From contig JBMNTB010000001.1 of assembly GCA_050945515.1 (NCBI GenBank), forward strand, positions 1 through 64,000: 64,000 nucleotides of DNA. The letters are read 5' to 3'. The DNA is from UBA1046 sp050945515 (GTDB lineage Bacteria > Bacillota > Clostridia > Saccharofermentanales > DTU023). The notes under the pieces are model-generated. The model did not search any database, had not been told where the DNA came from, and worked only from the letters and a program-made list of their open reading frames with translations. A program made the position numbers and the translations under genes. Shown here in pieces: positions 32,195 through 41,166 of the stretch; within the stretch, counting starts at the first letter, position 1; the number at the start of each line of letters is the position of its first letter.

Positions 32195-34567
32195 ATGGCT
32201 GACTATCTGAAGCGTATCGCCAGACTGAAAGAACGTCTATTGACAATAAAGCCGGAGATGGATCTGGAGAACGCAAAGATCCTGACAGAGGGCTTTATCG
32301 AGTACGCCAATATGCCGCTGATCCTGAAGAAAGCTTATGCTTTCCGCAAGCAATGTCAGGAAAAGACTATCTTTATCGCAGAGGATGAGCTTATCGTCGG
32401 CAACTCCGGCTCCAAAGTGCGTGGCGGCATTCTCTGTGCCGACTGCTGCTGGTCGGTTCTCGATGATGAACTGGAAACGATCAGCGACCGCCGCTATGAT
32501 CCTTTCTATCTCCGCGCCGAAGATAAAGAACTATTCCTTGATGTGGTCAAGCCCTATTGGCGTGGCAAATCAAATTTTGAGCAATGGCGTCGCCGGATCC
32601 CGGAGGATCTGCGTCTCCTCCGCGACAATGGCGTCGTATTCATTGACCGCAAAGGTGTGCGCGGTTTCGGCGAGACGACCGCCGGCTACAAATGGCTGCT
32701 GAATGCCGGTCTTAAAGGCATTAGGGCAACGATCACGGAGCGCAAGGCCAGGCTGGACTTGGCCAGGCCGGGCGACCTGGAAAAAGATAATTTCCTAGAG
32801 GCATTGCTGCTGGTCTGCGAGGGCATTGCCACTATGGCACGGCGTTACTCGGAACTGGCAGCTGATATGGCTTCCCGCGAGAAAGATATCGTTCGCAAAG
32901 CTGAACTGCTCATGATTGCGGACATCTGTGCCCGAGTGCCGGAGAATCCGGCCGCAACTTTCCACGAAGCACTGCAGTCCTTCTATTTCTATCACACCTC
33001 GATCTTTATGGAGCAAAACGCTGCATCCTACAATCCCGGTCGTATGGACCAGTATCTCTATCCTTTCTACCGCGCAGATCGCGAGGCGGATAGGCTCGAT
33101 CAGGATCAAGCTCAAGAATTGCTGGACTGCCTCTGGATCAAATTCAGCGAACCTTGTCTCTTCCAAGATGCAGTAACCGCCGAATTCGCCGCCGGCTATC
33201 CCATGTTCCAGAATGTCTGCGTCGGCGGTGTGGATGAAACCGGCCGCGATGCCGTCAATGAACTGTCATATCTGATTTTGCAGGCCTCAATGGATGTCCG
33301 GCTTTATCAGCCCTCACTGTCTGTCCGCTACAATATGGCGAAGAATCCCAATCAATTCCTGCGCAAAGTGGTGGATCTGATCCGGCTGGGCACCGGTTTC
33401 CCCGCCTTTCACAATGATGAAGTCGGTATCCGTATGCTGCTGAACAAAGGCGTTCCTCTGCGTGAGGCCTGGGATTGGAATCCCTGCGGCTGTGTTGAGA
33501 CTAATCTTGAAGGTAGGATGCGCCAATATACCGCCCTCGCCGATATTAATCTCGGCAGTCTGGTCGAATTGGCATTAAATGATGGTGTAAGCCGCAAGAG
33601 CGGCGAGCAGATCTCTGTCAGTACCGGCGATCCCACCGCTTTTGAGTCCTTTGAAGATTTTACGAAGGCGCTAAAAGCCCATATTGATCATACGATCCAT
33701 GCCACTGTAGTCGGCAGCCATCTCCTGGATGAGATCTGTCTGGAGCGGCCGGTTCCCGCATTGTCGCTGACTTTTAAAGAGTGCATAGAAAATGGAACCG
33801 ATTATTCAGCCGGCGGCGCCAAATACAATGTCGGCAACGGCATTATCCTGATCGGCGTGGCTGATCTGGTCAACAGCCTGGCGGCAGTACGGCAATTGGT
33901 CTATGAAGATTGCAGCGTCACGATGGAAGAACTTATAGCGGCTTTGGCTGCTAATTTTGAAGGCTATGAGCATGTACGGGAGCTATGTCTGGCTGCACCG
34001 AAATACGGCAATGACGATAATCGGGTTGACGATCTTGCCGCTGAAATTTTCACTTATATCGCCGATGAGATCGAACAGTACGAGAGCAAATTCGGCCGCA
34101 TGACCCCCGGTATCTTGCCGGTTTCAGGCAATACCCCGTTTGGTTTGGAAGTCGGCGCCCTACCCTCAGGACGAAAAGCCTGGAAACCATTGGCTGACGG
34201 TGTCAGCCCCAGTGGCGGTACAGATCTGGGAGGACCGACCGCAGTCCTGAAGTCCGTTTCGCATCTGCCGCACGATAGATTTACCCAAGGCACTCTGCTC
34301 AATATGAAAGTTGAAGATGATCTCTTGAATTCAGAAAACGGCATCCGGCAGATGATGGCTTTGCTCAAGAGTATGTGTAGCCTGGGCATATTCCATGTTC
34401 AGTTCAATGTAATCGATCAGGCAAAACTGCTGGCAGCCCAGAAAAATCCTGAACAGTATAAAGGTCTGCTGATCAGGGTAGCGGGCTATACAGCTTACTT
34501 CGTCGAATTGGGCAAAGACGTGCAAGATGAAATTATTGCTCGTACCATGCAAACGCGAATTCAATAA
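32195..34567 (+). CDS. Glycyl-radical enzyme, dehydratase/PFL-like
   Basis: A 790-residue glycyl-radical enzyme. The active-site cysteine lies in CGCVET at about residue 433, with the paired Glu two residues on (C433, E435), the pattern of dehydratases and decarboxylases rather than pyruvate formate-lyase (which has two adjacent Cys). The C-terminal glycyl site is RVAGYTAYFVELG (about G764). Strong AGGAGGA precedes the ATG. The radical is installed by the activase encoded next (34590-35399). Substrate not assigned; features recall hydroxyproline, glycerol or propanediol dehydratases. Enzyme needs strict anaerobiosis. Confidence 0.93.
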   Translation: MADYLKRIARLKERLLTIKPEMDLENAKILTEGFIEYANMPLILKKAYAFRKQCQEKTIFIAEDELIVGNSGSKVRGGILCADCCWSVLDDELETISDRRYDPFYLRAEDKELFLDVVKPYWRGKSNFEQWRRRIPEDLRLLRDNGVVFIDRKGVRGFGETTAGYKWLLNAGLKGIRATITERKARLDLARPGDLEKDNFLEALLLVCEGIATMARRYSELAADMASREKDIVRKAELLMIADICARVPENPAATFHEALQSFYFYHTSIFMEQNAASYNPGRMDQYLYPFYRADREADRLDQDQAQELLDCLWIKFSEPCLFQDAVTAEFAAGYPMFQNVCVGGVDETGRDAVNELSYLILQASMDVRLYQPSLSVRYNMAKNPNQFLRKVVDLIRLGTGFPAFHNDEVGIRMLLNKGVPLREAWDWNPCGCVETNLEGRMRQYTALADINLGSLVELALNDGVSRKSGEQISVSTGDPTAFESFEDFTKALKAHIDHTIHATVVGSHLLDEICLERPVPALSLTFKECIENGTDYSAGGAKYNVGNGIILIGVADLVNSLAAVRQLVYEDCSVTMEELIAALAANFEGYEHVRELCLAAPKYGNDDNRVDDLAAEIFTYIADEIEQYESKFGRMTPGILPVSGNTPFGLEVGALPSGRKAWKPLADGVSPSGGTDLGGPTAVLKSVSHLPHDRFTQGTLLNMKVEDDLLNSENGIRQMMALLKSMCSLGIFHVQFNVIDQAKLLAAQKNPEQYKGLLIRVAGYTAYFVELGKDVQDEIIARTMQTRIQ

Positions 34568-34589
34568 AAGAGCATAAAGGAAGCGGGTT

Positions 34590-35399
34590 GTGTTCAAAGC
34601 GGATCATACCATGCCACAAGATAATCAGCTGGTGAGACAGAAGAGCAACGGAACGATTCTGCGCCTTGAGCGCTCTTCAATTCATGACGGCGAGGGACTG
34701 CGCACTGTAATTTTTCTCAAAGGCTGCCCGCTGCGCTGTGCCTGGTGCTCCACCCCTGAGGGCTGGCTACCGGGCATTACGGAAACGAATGCTGTCAGCT
34801 ACGGCTATACTGTGACCGCCGACGAATTACTGGACGAGATAATCAAGGATGAGATCTTTTTCTTTCATTCCGGCGGCGGCATTACCTTTTCCGGTGGTGA
34901 GCCTTTATGTCAGGCTGAATTTGTAACGGATGTCGCAGCCGGAACACGCAAATTGGGTATATCTACAGCTATGGAGTCCAGCCTTTGTCATTCTTGGCCG
35001 GTGGTGGAGAAAGTTCTGCCCCATCTGGATATCCTCTATGCCGATCTCAAACATATTGATCCGGAGCAACATAAGTTCTATACCGGACAAGATAATCAGA
35101 AAATACTGGAGAATATTCGCAGGGTTTCGGATAGCGGCTTACCGCTACAATTGATCATCCGCATGGTATTGATCCCGGGTATCAATGATGACGAAGCCAT
35201 TCTCCGCCAAACCGGGGACTTCTTACAATCGTTGCCTAATCTAACTGAAGTAGAACTTCTGCCTTATCATAGACTGGGAGTAGGTACTTATGCCAAATTA
35301 GGTCTGCAGTATCGTCTGCCGGAAGCCAAAGTGCCGTCGAAGTCGGAGCTGCAGAGGGGCAAAGCTATATTGAGTCAATATGTAAGCAATGTTAAATGA
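34590..35399 (+). CDS. Glycyl-radical enzyme activase (radical SAM)
   Basis: A 269-residue radical SAM protein. The SAM/iron-sulfur motif is CPLRCAWC, then SGGEPL for SAM binding. In this family some members carry an extra ferredoxin-like insert with two Cys-rich clusters after the first motif; here only about 60 residues separate it from SGGE, with no such cysteines, so it is a minimal PflA-like form. GTG at 34590 with AAAGGA eight bases ahead. Transfers a hydrogen from the enzyme glycine to form the radical. Confidence 0.92.
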   Translation: MFKADHTMPQDNQLVRQKSNGTILRLERSSIHDGEGLRTVIFLKGCPLRCAWCSTPEGWLPGITETNAVSYGYTVTADELLDEIIKDEIFFFHSGGGITFSGGEPLCQAEFVTDVAAGTRKLGISTAMESSLCHSWPVVEKVLPHLDILYADLKHIDPEQHKFYTGQDNQKILENIRRVSDSGLPLQLIIRMVLIPGINDDEAILRQTGDFLQSLPNLTEVELLPYHRLGVGTYAKLGLQYRLPEAKVPSKSELQRGKAILSQYVSNVK

Positions 35400-35460
35400 A
35401 ATATAGCAGATCATAAGAGCCATTATCGTTGTGAAATTTATCTGCTGACTGATATGAAAA

Positions 35461-35492
35461 AGCCGGCCCGTTTTTCTAACAACAGGCCGGCT
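35461..35492 (-). terminator. Terminator between convergent genes
   Basis: AGCCGGCC and GGCCGGCT pair, with loop. On the minus strand it is followed by TTTTT, so it ends the aminotransferase transcript; it may also stop the activase transcript. Confidence 0.85.
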
Positions 35493-35526
35493 GATCTTTA
35501 GATATAAGAGCTAGCTTGATAAAATC

Positions 35527-36720
35527 TTAGGCACGGTCGGGATATACTTTCAGAGCTTTATCCAGAATCTCAACTGCACGTTTCAGATCCTCTGTATTCA
35601 AGACATAGGCAACACGCACTTCATCGACGCCCATACCCGGTGTCTGGTAAAAGTTTTCGACCGGAGCAACCATGACGGTTTCATTATTGTCGTTGAAATC
35701 GGTCAGCATCCATTTGGCGAAGTCCTCTGCATTCTTCACAGGCAGCTTGGCAATAGCGTAGAAAGCGCCCATCGGCTTCTTACACATGACACCATCAATA
35801 GCAGCCAGCCCATCACACAGAACATCGCGACGGTTCTGGTAGCGCTCGCGGATCGGATCAAAGTAGGAGGGATCCAGATGATAGAGAGCGGTAGCACCGA
35901 TCATTTCCAGCGTCGGGGCACACAGTCTGCTCTGGCCGAGCTTCAGGATCTGCTCCGGCAGCTCCTTATTTTTGGTGGCCAGAGAACCGATACGTGCACC
36001 GCAGGCGGAGAAGCGCTTTGATACACTGTCAACAATAATCACACGGTCAAGGATATCGGTCATCTCACCAAAGCTGGTGGCTTCCAGTCCTTCATAAGTA
36101 AACTCGCGATATACTTCATCAGCAATGATAAAGAGATTATGTTCCTTGGCGATCTTGGCCAGCATTTCCACTTCCTTGCGGGTGTAGACCACACCGGTAG
36201 GATTGCCCGGATTGGATAGGGCAATGGCACGAGTCTTGTCGGTCAGCTTGGACACGATCTCTGCCTCAGAGGGCAATGCGAAGCCGTTTTCAGCATAAGT
36301 GGTCAGCGGCTTGATATTAACAGCATAAGGAGCAGCGAAACTGCGGTAGTTGGTATAAAAGGGTTCCGGAACCAGAATATCTTCATCAACATCTGCCACA
36401 GCGATGAAAGCCCACATCAGAGCTTCACTGCCGCCGTTAGTGATAATGATGTCTTCGGGCTCATAGGGAAGACCGATTCTTTTATAGTAGTCGGATGTAG
36501 CCTTGACCAAGTTAGGATCTCCCTTTGAGTTGGCATAAGCCAGAACTTTGATCTCGGCATTGCGGATGGCATCCATAAACTCAGGCGGTGTCTCGATATC
36601 GGGTTGTCCGACATTGAGTCCATAAACTTTGATGCCGCGTTTTCTGGCAGCGTCGGCAAAAGGTACCAAACGTCTGATGGGTGAAGCCTGCATGGCCAGC
36701 ATTCTGTTTGAAATTCTCAT
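35527..36720 (-). CDS. Class I/II pyridoxal-phosphate aminotransferase
   Basis: A 397-residue aminotransferase of the aspartate aminotransferase fold type I. Motifs: GLNVGQPDIETPPEF, NPGNPTGVVYT, IADEVYREFTYEG, and the PLP-binding Lys in VDSVSKRFSACGARIG. C-terminal AYVLNTEDLKRAVEIL. Good GGAGG before the ATG. Probably transfers the amino group between Asp or an aromatic/branched residue and a 2-oxo acid; substrate not fixed by sequence. Confidence 0.92.
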   Translation of the reverse strand: MRISNRMLAMQASPIRRLVPFADAARKRGIKVYGLNVGQPDIETPPEFMDAIRNAEIKVLAYANSKGDPNLVKATSDYYKRIGLPYEPEDIIITNGGSEALMWAFIAVADVDEDILVPEPFYTNYRSFAAPYAVNIKPLTTYAENGFALPSEAEIVSKLTDKTRAIALSNPGNPTGVVYTRKEVEMLAKIAKEHNLFIIADEVYREFTYEGLEATSFGEMTDILDRVIIVDSVSKRFSACGARIGSLATKNKELPEQILKLGQSRLCAPTLEMIGATALYHLDPSYFDPIRERYQNRRDVLCDGLAAIDGVMCKKPMGAFYAIAKLPVKNAEDFAKWMLTDFNDNNETVMVAPVENFYQTPGMGVDEVRVAYVLNTEDLKRAVEILDKALKVYPDRA

Positions 36721-36866
36721 TGTAACCTCCAGCTAAAATATCGTTTTTGACTAAATTAGATCATAATAGAATTACCAACTAATAGTATAGCGAATAATCA
36801 GACAATATCCAATCTTAATCTCCGTCAGACCGTTAAGATCGCGAAATCAAAACATGATCTCAGGAC

Positions 36867-36900
36867 AAAAACAGCAGGGAATACTTTCCGTGCTGTTTTT
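36867..36900 (-). terminator. Terminator after XRE regulator gene
   Basis: AAAAACAGCA and TGCTGTTTTT pair with further GGGA/TCC(G) pairing inside. Both ends carry A or T runs, so it can act on both strands. It lies just past the regulator stop at 36921. Confidence 0.85.
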
Positions 36901-36920
36901 GTCAAATATATCCGATTCTT

Positions 36921-37379
36921 CTAAGTGCGGGGAACAGAATCCTGAGGTGAATTTTCATTGTCACCAAAATTATTCTTTAATTTATTCTCACGCTCAAATA
37001 GTTCAACTTCCAGATAAGCCTCCGCCCGCTCTAAGATCCTGGTCTTAGCAGTTAAAGACAGATGGTCAAATACATCGATCAGCCGGCGCTTCATCTCCAG
37101 CTCGCCGACCTTGTTGACATTTACTCCCTGATGGTAAGGAGAATCCGCATATATGTAGGGCATGTGAGAATCCTTGCCATCTTTGGATTTGGAATGAGGC
37201 GCTAATATCTGATCAAGACTGGCACCAAAATAGTCAGCCAATTTACGCGCTGTCTTGATATCAGGGAAATTGCGACCGCTTTCCCACTGACTGACCGAAG
37301 TTTGAGTGACATTCAGCTTCTCTGCAAGCTGAGCCTGTGTAATATGATGTTGCTTTCTGAGTTGACGTATATAACTCAT
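36921..37379 (-). CDS. XRE-family transcriptional regulator
   Basis: A 152-residue protein. Helix-turn-helix of the XRE/Cro type at residues 5-60 (RKQHHITQAQLAEKLNVTQ, VSQWESGRNFPDIKTARKLADYF). The C-terminal half (MKRRLIDVFDHLSLTAKTRI and a long helix EAYLEVELFERENKLKN) could mediate oligomerisation. Strong -35/-10 promoter and tandem 21-base repeats lie upstream (37419-37525), suggesting self-regulation. Ends in a terminator, so monocistronic. Confidence 0.9.
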   Translation of the reverse strand: MSYIRQLRKQHHITQAQLAEKLNVTQTSVSQWESGRNFPDIKTARKLADYFGASLDQILAPHSKSKDGKDSHMPYIYADSPYHQGVNVNKVGELEMKRRLIDVFDHLSLTAKTRILERAEAYLEVELFERENKLKNNFGDNENSPQDSVPRT

Positions 37380-37418
37380 ATAGTTCCCCCATTTCCGTTT
37401 TATTTTTTACATTCGTCA

Positions 37419-37447
37419 AGTATATCACTTTGTAATTAACATTTCAA
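37419..37447 (-). promoter_or_regulatory. Promoter of XRE regulator gene
   Basis: Minus strand TTGAAA (37447-37442), 17-base spacer, TATACT (37424-37419); about 40 bases before the ATG at 37379. Confidence 0.8.
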
Positions 37448-37483
37448 CGAATTGAAGTTTAAAATTATAGTAGAATCTTTAAT

Positions 37484-37525
37484 TTGCAACAAAATCCAAT
37501 ATAATTGCAACAAAATCCGATATAA
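37484..37525 (-). repeat. Tandem 21-base repeat near XRE promoter
   Basis: TTGCAACAAAATCC(A/G)ATATAA occurs twice back to back. The 21-base period equals two DNA turns, fitting two stacked repressor sites. It lies about 37 bases upstream of the -35 box. Confidence 0.75.
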
Positions 37526-38147
37526 TAGAACTTTCGTTCATTGTTCTTTCAATTATTACTGCAAATCAGGCATTAACTAATGTTATTATTTATCTATTGA
37601 TTAAGAAAAACAACAGCATTTTAGTCTATATGCATCACCGGCAGCGAATATAAAACAATGATACCTACTCATAATAAATAATGTCAGTGTAGCTTGAGAA
37701 AGATCAGGTTCTTTAAATAAATTGAAAGGCTTTATTCCCGGCATATTATTGCGCGCAGATCGTATTTTAATGCGTGAAAAGCCGTGATACATCACGTAAA
37801 AATACCCGCAAAACAAAACTAAAAGCTTGACAGCATACTGCCTCTGGGATATGCTGAACTTAAGTTCTCAGAGACAAAAAAGATAGGGAACTTGCCCATC
37901 AGTTGCCGGGTAACCGAGCGGATACGCAACTTGACAGACTGCAAGCCGGATGGCGCTTAACCATATCATGATCGTAAGCAATTCGTGATCTTAAATTGTG
38001 CAGAATCCTGACAACAAAGGATTTGCTTGGCTTACCACCTCTGTCGTCTAAATCTGCCCTATTCGTGGGGATGACGCAGCAGGCAAAAGATCTGATCCGG
38101 GCGAAAGAAGGGAGGAAGTACTGTTTTGGAAGTACACCTCGACGGAA
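37526..38147 (+). other. Gene-poor region
   Basis: No credible gene over about 600 bases. Short open frames overlap on both strands without ribosome binding sites or recognisable motifs. The following stretch holds an inverted repeat and an ABC-ATPase remnant, so the region looks like decayed DNA. Confidence 0.5.
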
Positions 38148-38217
38148 CGGGCAGAAGAAGTCCGATATCATCTACTTAGTGACAGCATGAATTGGCATCT
38201 TTATCGGACACTGCCCG
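38148..38217 (+). repeat. Long imperfect inverted repeat
   Basis: CGGGCAG plus GTCCGATA (38148-38167) pair with TATCGGAC plus CTGCCCG (38202-38217), leaving a small internal bulge and a loop of about 34 bases. Could be the stem of an RNA or the terminus of an old element; a short T-run (TTT) follows. Confidence 0.55.
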
Positions 38218-38328
38218 TTTCGCATGTCAAGAGATAATTTGTCATCTTTGACCTGCCGTAGATTTGCACTATATCAGCTGGGGCTTCCTATTGGGAACGG
38301 TGCCGGGGGCTGTCCTGGCAGATTTGAC

Positions 38329-38418
38329 GACAGTCGAGACGGCGCTCTGCTAATTTTTGTTTCCCATGATACCCGAATTCTTACTGACCGAGTTGCGCGG
38401 ATCATACGGATCAAGCCG
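38329..38418 (+). pseudogene. 3'-end remnant of a MacB-type ABC ATPase gene
   Basis: One frame encodes GALLIFVSHDTRIL followed by TDRVARIIRIK, matching the H-loop and C-terminal end of MacB/LolD-type ATPases (compare ILVSHDPEMRKYTDRTITL at 4617-5324). No Walker motifs precede it. A deleted gene is the simplest reading. Confidence 0.6.
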
Positions 38419-38461
38419 GTTTTGGGGGTGTGTCAGGGGGTGTGTCAGCTGGTTGCAGCAC

Positions 38462-38490
38462 TTGATTTTTTAGCCTCTTTCAGGTATAAT
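38462..38490 (+). promoter_or_regulatory. Promoter of veg-ispE
   Basis: TTGATT (38462-38467), 17-base spacer, TATAAT (38485-38490), about 50 bases before the start of veg. Strong veg promoters are known in Bacillus. Confidence 0.8.
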
Positions 38491-38539
38491 TATTTCTATA
38501 TAATATCGAGATTTTGATAAGAATTTTGGGGTGATAATA

Positions 38540-38827
38540 TTGATCGAGAAATCTGACCTGAGGATTTGTCGTACCGGACTGGAAGAGCGCATCGGGCGTA
38601 AAATCTGGCTCAAATCCAAAGGTGGCAGGAAGCGTACTATAATTCATGAGGGTTATCTGGATACCTGTTCGTCAAATGTCTTTACGGTGCGTTGCCCGGT
38701 TTCACCGGCATATGATGAGTATGTATCCTTTAGTTATGTAGACGTACTGACAAAAGTTGTAGAAATCCGTTTTGACCGGGATGCGGACTGTGCGGATGGT
38801 ATCTCAAAGTCACAAACTGTTTCATGA
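38540..38827 (+). CDS. veg: Veg family protein
   Basis: A 95-residue protein. The block GRKIWLKSKGGRKRTIIHEG and the later VSFSYVDVLTKVVEIRF match the Veg family (DUF1021), small beta-barrel proteins linked with biofilm stimulation in Bacillus. I prefer TTG at 38540, giving MIEKSDLRICR as in clostridial relatives, with GGGGTG ahead; a GTG nine bases earlier is possible. Followed four bases later by ispE, the same order as in many Firmicutes. Confidence 0.87.
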   Translation: MIEKSDLRICRTGLEERIGRKIWLKSKGGRKRTIIHEGYLDTCSSNVFTVRCPVSPAYDEYVSFSYVDVLTKVVEIRFDRDADCADGISKSQTVS

Positions 38828-38831
38828 CGGG

Positions 38832-39875
38832 ATGGCTTGTGCGCCGGTAATAGTTCGAGCTCAGGCAGTTGCGAAAATAAATCTGTCCCTGGACGTACTT
38901 GAGCGCCGAGCGGACGGATATCATAATATCGATAGCATTATGCAAACGATCTCACTGGCAGATGGCGTCACGATTGAAGTGGCGCCTTTGTTTTGCAATT
39001 GTGTGCCCGCGGCAGAAAAAGCAATTTCTTGCGAGTTAAAGGAAAAAGTTACCGGTGGCAATGAAATCACGGACAGCACAAAGCCTTGCAGAATTAGCCT
39101 GACCAGTAATGTCGCAGTTCCTGTTGATGATAAGAATACCGCACTGCGGGCAGCCAAAATCTGGTGTGAAAAAACTGCTGCTTCAGGATTGGATCTGCGG
39201 ATTGAGCTTGACAAACAGATACCGCTGGGAGCGGGTTTAGGTGGCGGTAGTACAGATGCAGCGTCTGTTCTGCGCTCGCTAAACTTGTTGGCAAGCACAG
39301 GTATTGTTAAAGTCACACCTTTATCGGAGCAAGAACTTTTGCAAACTGCAGCTTTGATCGGAGCTGATGTTCCATTCTGTTTGATCGGCGGTACTGCCAG
39401 ATGCAGGGGTATTGGCGAGCAGATAGAGGTACTTGATGCTTTGCCCGCTTGGCCGTTACTGCTGGCACTGCCGGAGGCTCGGGTCTCAACTGCCGGCGCT
39501 TACCGGCAGCTGGATCAGTTGTCGCAACCGTGGCAAAGACCGGACACTGTACAAGTGATACAGGCGATTGAGGCTAGGGATCTGCCACGCCTAGGGCGAA
39601 ATGCCCACAATGTATTTGCCAATCTGCGCACCGATCTGCATCACAAGCTGCGCAGACTGGAACAAACACTGCAAAGCACCGGTGCCGCTATGGTCCAGAT
39701 GACAGGATCCGGCCCGGTAATTTTCGCGGTGTATGAAGACGAAAGTCAGCGGGATCTTGCCCTGCAGGAGCTCGCAAATAGCACCTATACCACTACTAAA
39801 TTCCTGGCGGCACATTTTACAGGTCTTCCGTCACCACCGGACATCAGGTGTCTCTCGCCGCAGATTGGGTTTTAA
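38832..39875 (+). CDS. ispE: 4-(cytidine 5'-diphospho)-2-C-methyl-D-erythritol kinase
   Basis: A 347-residue GHMP kinase. AKINLSLDVLERRADGYH at the start, ATP motif PLGAGLGGGSTDAASVL, IGADVPFCLIGGTARCRG, and the C-terminal MTGSGPVIFAVYED. Phosphorylates CDP-methylerythritol in the MEP isoprenoid pathway. It is longer than typical (about 290), owing to an insert around 40-75 and a C-terminal extension. ATG at 38832 chosen by homology; the ribosome binding site there is poor and translation is probably coupled to veg. Confidence 0.93.
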   Translation: MACAPVIVRAQAVAKINLSLDVLERRADGYHNIDSIMQTISLADGVTIEVAPLFCNCVPAAEKAISCELKEKVTGGNEITDSTKPCRISLTSNVAVPVDDKNTALRAAKIWCEKTAASGLDLRIELDKQIPLGAGLGGGSTDAASVLRSLNLLASTGIVKVTPLSEQELLQTAALIGADVPFCLIGGTARCRGIGEQIEVLDALPAWPLLLALPEARVSTAGAYRQLDQLSQPWQRPDTVQVIQAIEARDLPRLGRNAHNVFANLRTDLHHKLRRLEQTLQSTGAAMVQMTGSGPVIFAVYEDESQRDLALQELANSTYTTTKFLAAHFTGLPSPPDIRCLSPQIGF

Positions 39876-39940
39876 TTCCTAAAACTAATCTAAAATCACC
39901 TAATCAAGTGCCCGGACATTCTCAATTACAGGTGGCAGGT

Positions 39941-40390
39941 CTAAATTTCGTTCGTATCCAGCCAAATTGTAAAGGGTCCTTGATTGACCAGGTGAACATT
40001 CATCATGGCACCGAACTCACCTGTTGCTACCCTGCCCGGCAGACTGGCTCGAGCCAGGGCAACGAATTGCTCATAAAGTGACTCGCTTTGCTCGGGCGGC
40101 GCAGCTTCATATAGGCTGGGACGGTTTCCTTTCTTACAATTGGCAAAGAGTGTGAACTGAGAGACAATCAGAACCTCCCCCTGCACTTGTTCCAAATTCA
40201 GATTGGTTTTGCCGTCTTCATCTTCAAAAATCCTGAGGTTCTCGATTTTATGCCAGAGCTTGGCACAGGTACGGCTGTCATCATCACGACCGACACCCAG
40301 CAAAATCAGATAACCCTTACCGATACTGCCTGTGATGCGCTCATCTACTTGAACATAGGCGGAAGAGACACGTTGAATCAGTGCTCTCAT
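39941..40390 (-). CDS. dtd: D-aminoacyl-tRNA deacylase
   Basis: A 149-residue Dtd. MRALIQRVSSAYVQVDE start, SQFTLFANCKKGNRPS with the catalytic-site SQFTL, and the NQGPFTIWLDT end containing the Gly-Pro motif that rejects L-aminoacyl substrates. Removes D-amino acids from mischarged tRNA. The ATG overlaps the stop of a tiny upstream frame (ATGA). Confidence 0.94.
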   Translation of the reverse strand: MRALIQRVSSAYVQVDERITGSIGKGYLILLGVGRDDDSRTCAKLWHKIENLRIFEDEDGKTNLNLEQVQGEVLIVSQFTLFANCKKGNRPSLYEAAPPEQSESLYEQFVALARASLPGRVATGEFGAMMNVHLVNQGPFTIWLDTNEI

Positions 40391-40452
40391 GCCCGGATTA
40401 CCTCATAATTTTCCTCGACAAAGGGCAGGATTCCGGCATGACCATTCATCAT
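40387..40452 (-). CDS. 21-residue leader peptide ORF coupled to dtd
   Basis: A 21-codon frame (MMNGHAGILPFVEENYEVIRA is one residue over the quoting limit in parts: it starts MMNGHAGILPF and ends EVIRA) has a very good GAGGTGAT site four to eight bases ahead. Its TGA overlaps the dtd ATG. It could be a translated leader that couples ribosomes to dtd, or the tail of a lost gene. Confidence 0.5.
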   Translation of the reverse strand: MMNGHAGILPFVEENYEVIRA

Positions 40453-40709
40453 ATATATCACCTCGTAATATTTAGTTAGCTCTCCCAGCCCTTATCACAA
40501 CTGCGATTTTGCAACTGGTATAGCCTGCTCTTATTGTCATTACTCTGCAAGAAGTGGGATAATATGATAGTTAATGATATCAGGATCACCACAGCTTGAC
40601 TGAATGCTACATACTACATGATCATTATAAACTATTGTCGTCTGTAGCTTAATTAGGGGACATCTAATATAAATAACTAAGCTTTAATAGAATTATTTGG
40701 CTAGAGAAG

Positions 40710-41006
40710 ATGAAAGGGAACACAGAAAAGATGCCTGAAGAAAGAAAAACTGTTCCGCGCTGGGCGGTCAGAGTTAGCATGCTGATTTATGTTATCGCTT
40801 CTGCCATCGCTGTATTGGGCTTTTATTCGGCGGAAGTCAAATTTTTGGTCTGGGTAGGACTGGCGGTCTTTTTGGTTGGTTTCTATTTGCGGTTGAAATT
40901 CTGCTCCTGTCCCTATTGCGGCAGCACTATGGCATCCAAGATGGCAAAACTTAACGGCAAAACTTTCATCTGTCCGAATTGCGAACAAGAAATCGGACAA
41001 AAATGA
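40710..41006 (+). CDS. Small membrane protein with zinc ribbon
   Basis: A 98-residue protein with two membrane helices (about 20-40, 43-62) followed by a zinc ribbon: CSCPYCGS and CPNCEQ, cysteine pairs spaced as metal ligands. Function unknown. The short helix pair with a cytoplasmic zinc finger recurs in Firmicutes. Confidence 0.75.
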   Translation: MKGNTEKMPEERKTVPRWAVRVSMLIYVIASAIAVLGFYSAEVKFLVWVGLAVFLVGFYLRLKFCSCPYCGSTMASKMAKLNGKTFICPNCEQEIGQK

Positions 41007-41166
41007 TACCTTACCTGTACAATAGGTAGCACTTAGTCCGGATGTGCGGGCGATATACTGCGGCAGAAGACCAAAATCCTGATAGGATATTCATGCTATT
41101 ATTGCCGCAGTCTGTAGCATAATAACCGGATGTATATCCAGCAGTCAATGAGAGGGGGATTTTAAT

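Noticed and set aside
37899..38190. Overlapping short frames on both strands
   Set aside because: No motif, no ribosome binding site; region looks decayed.
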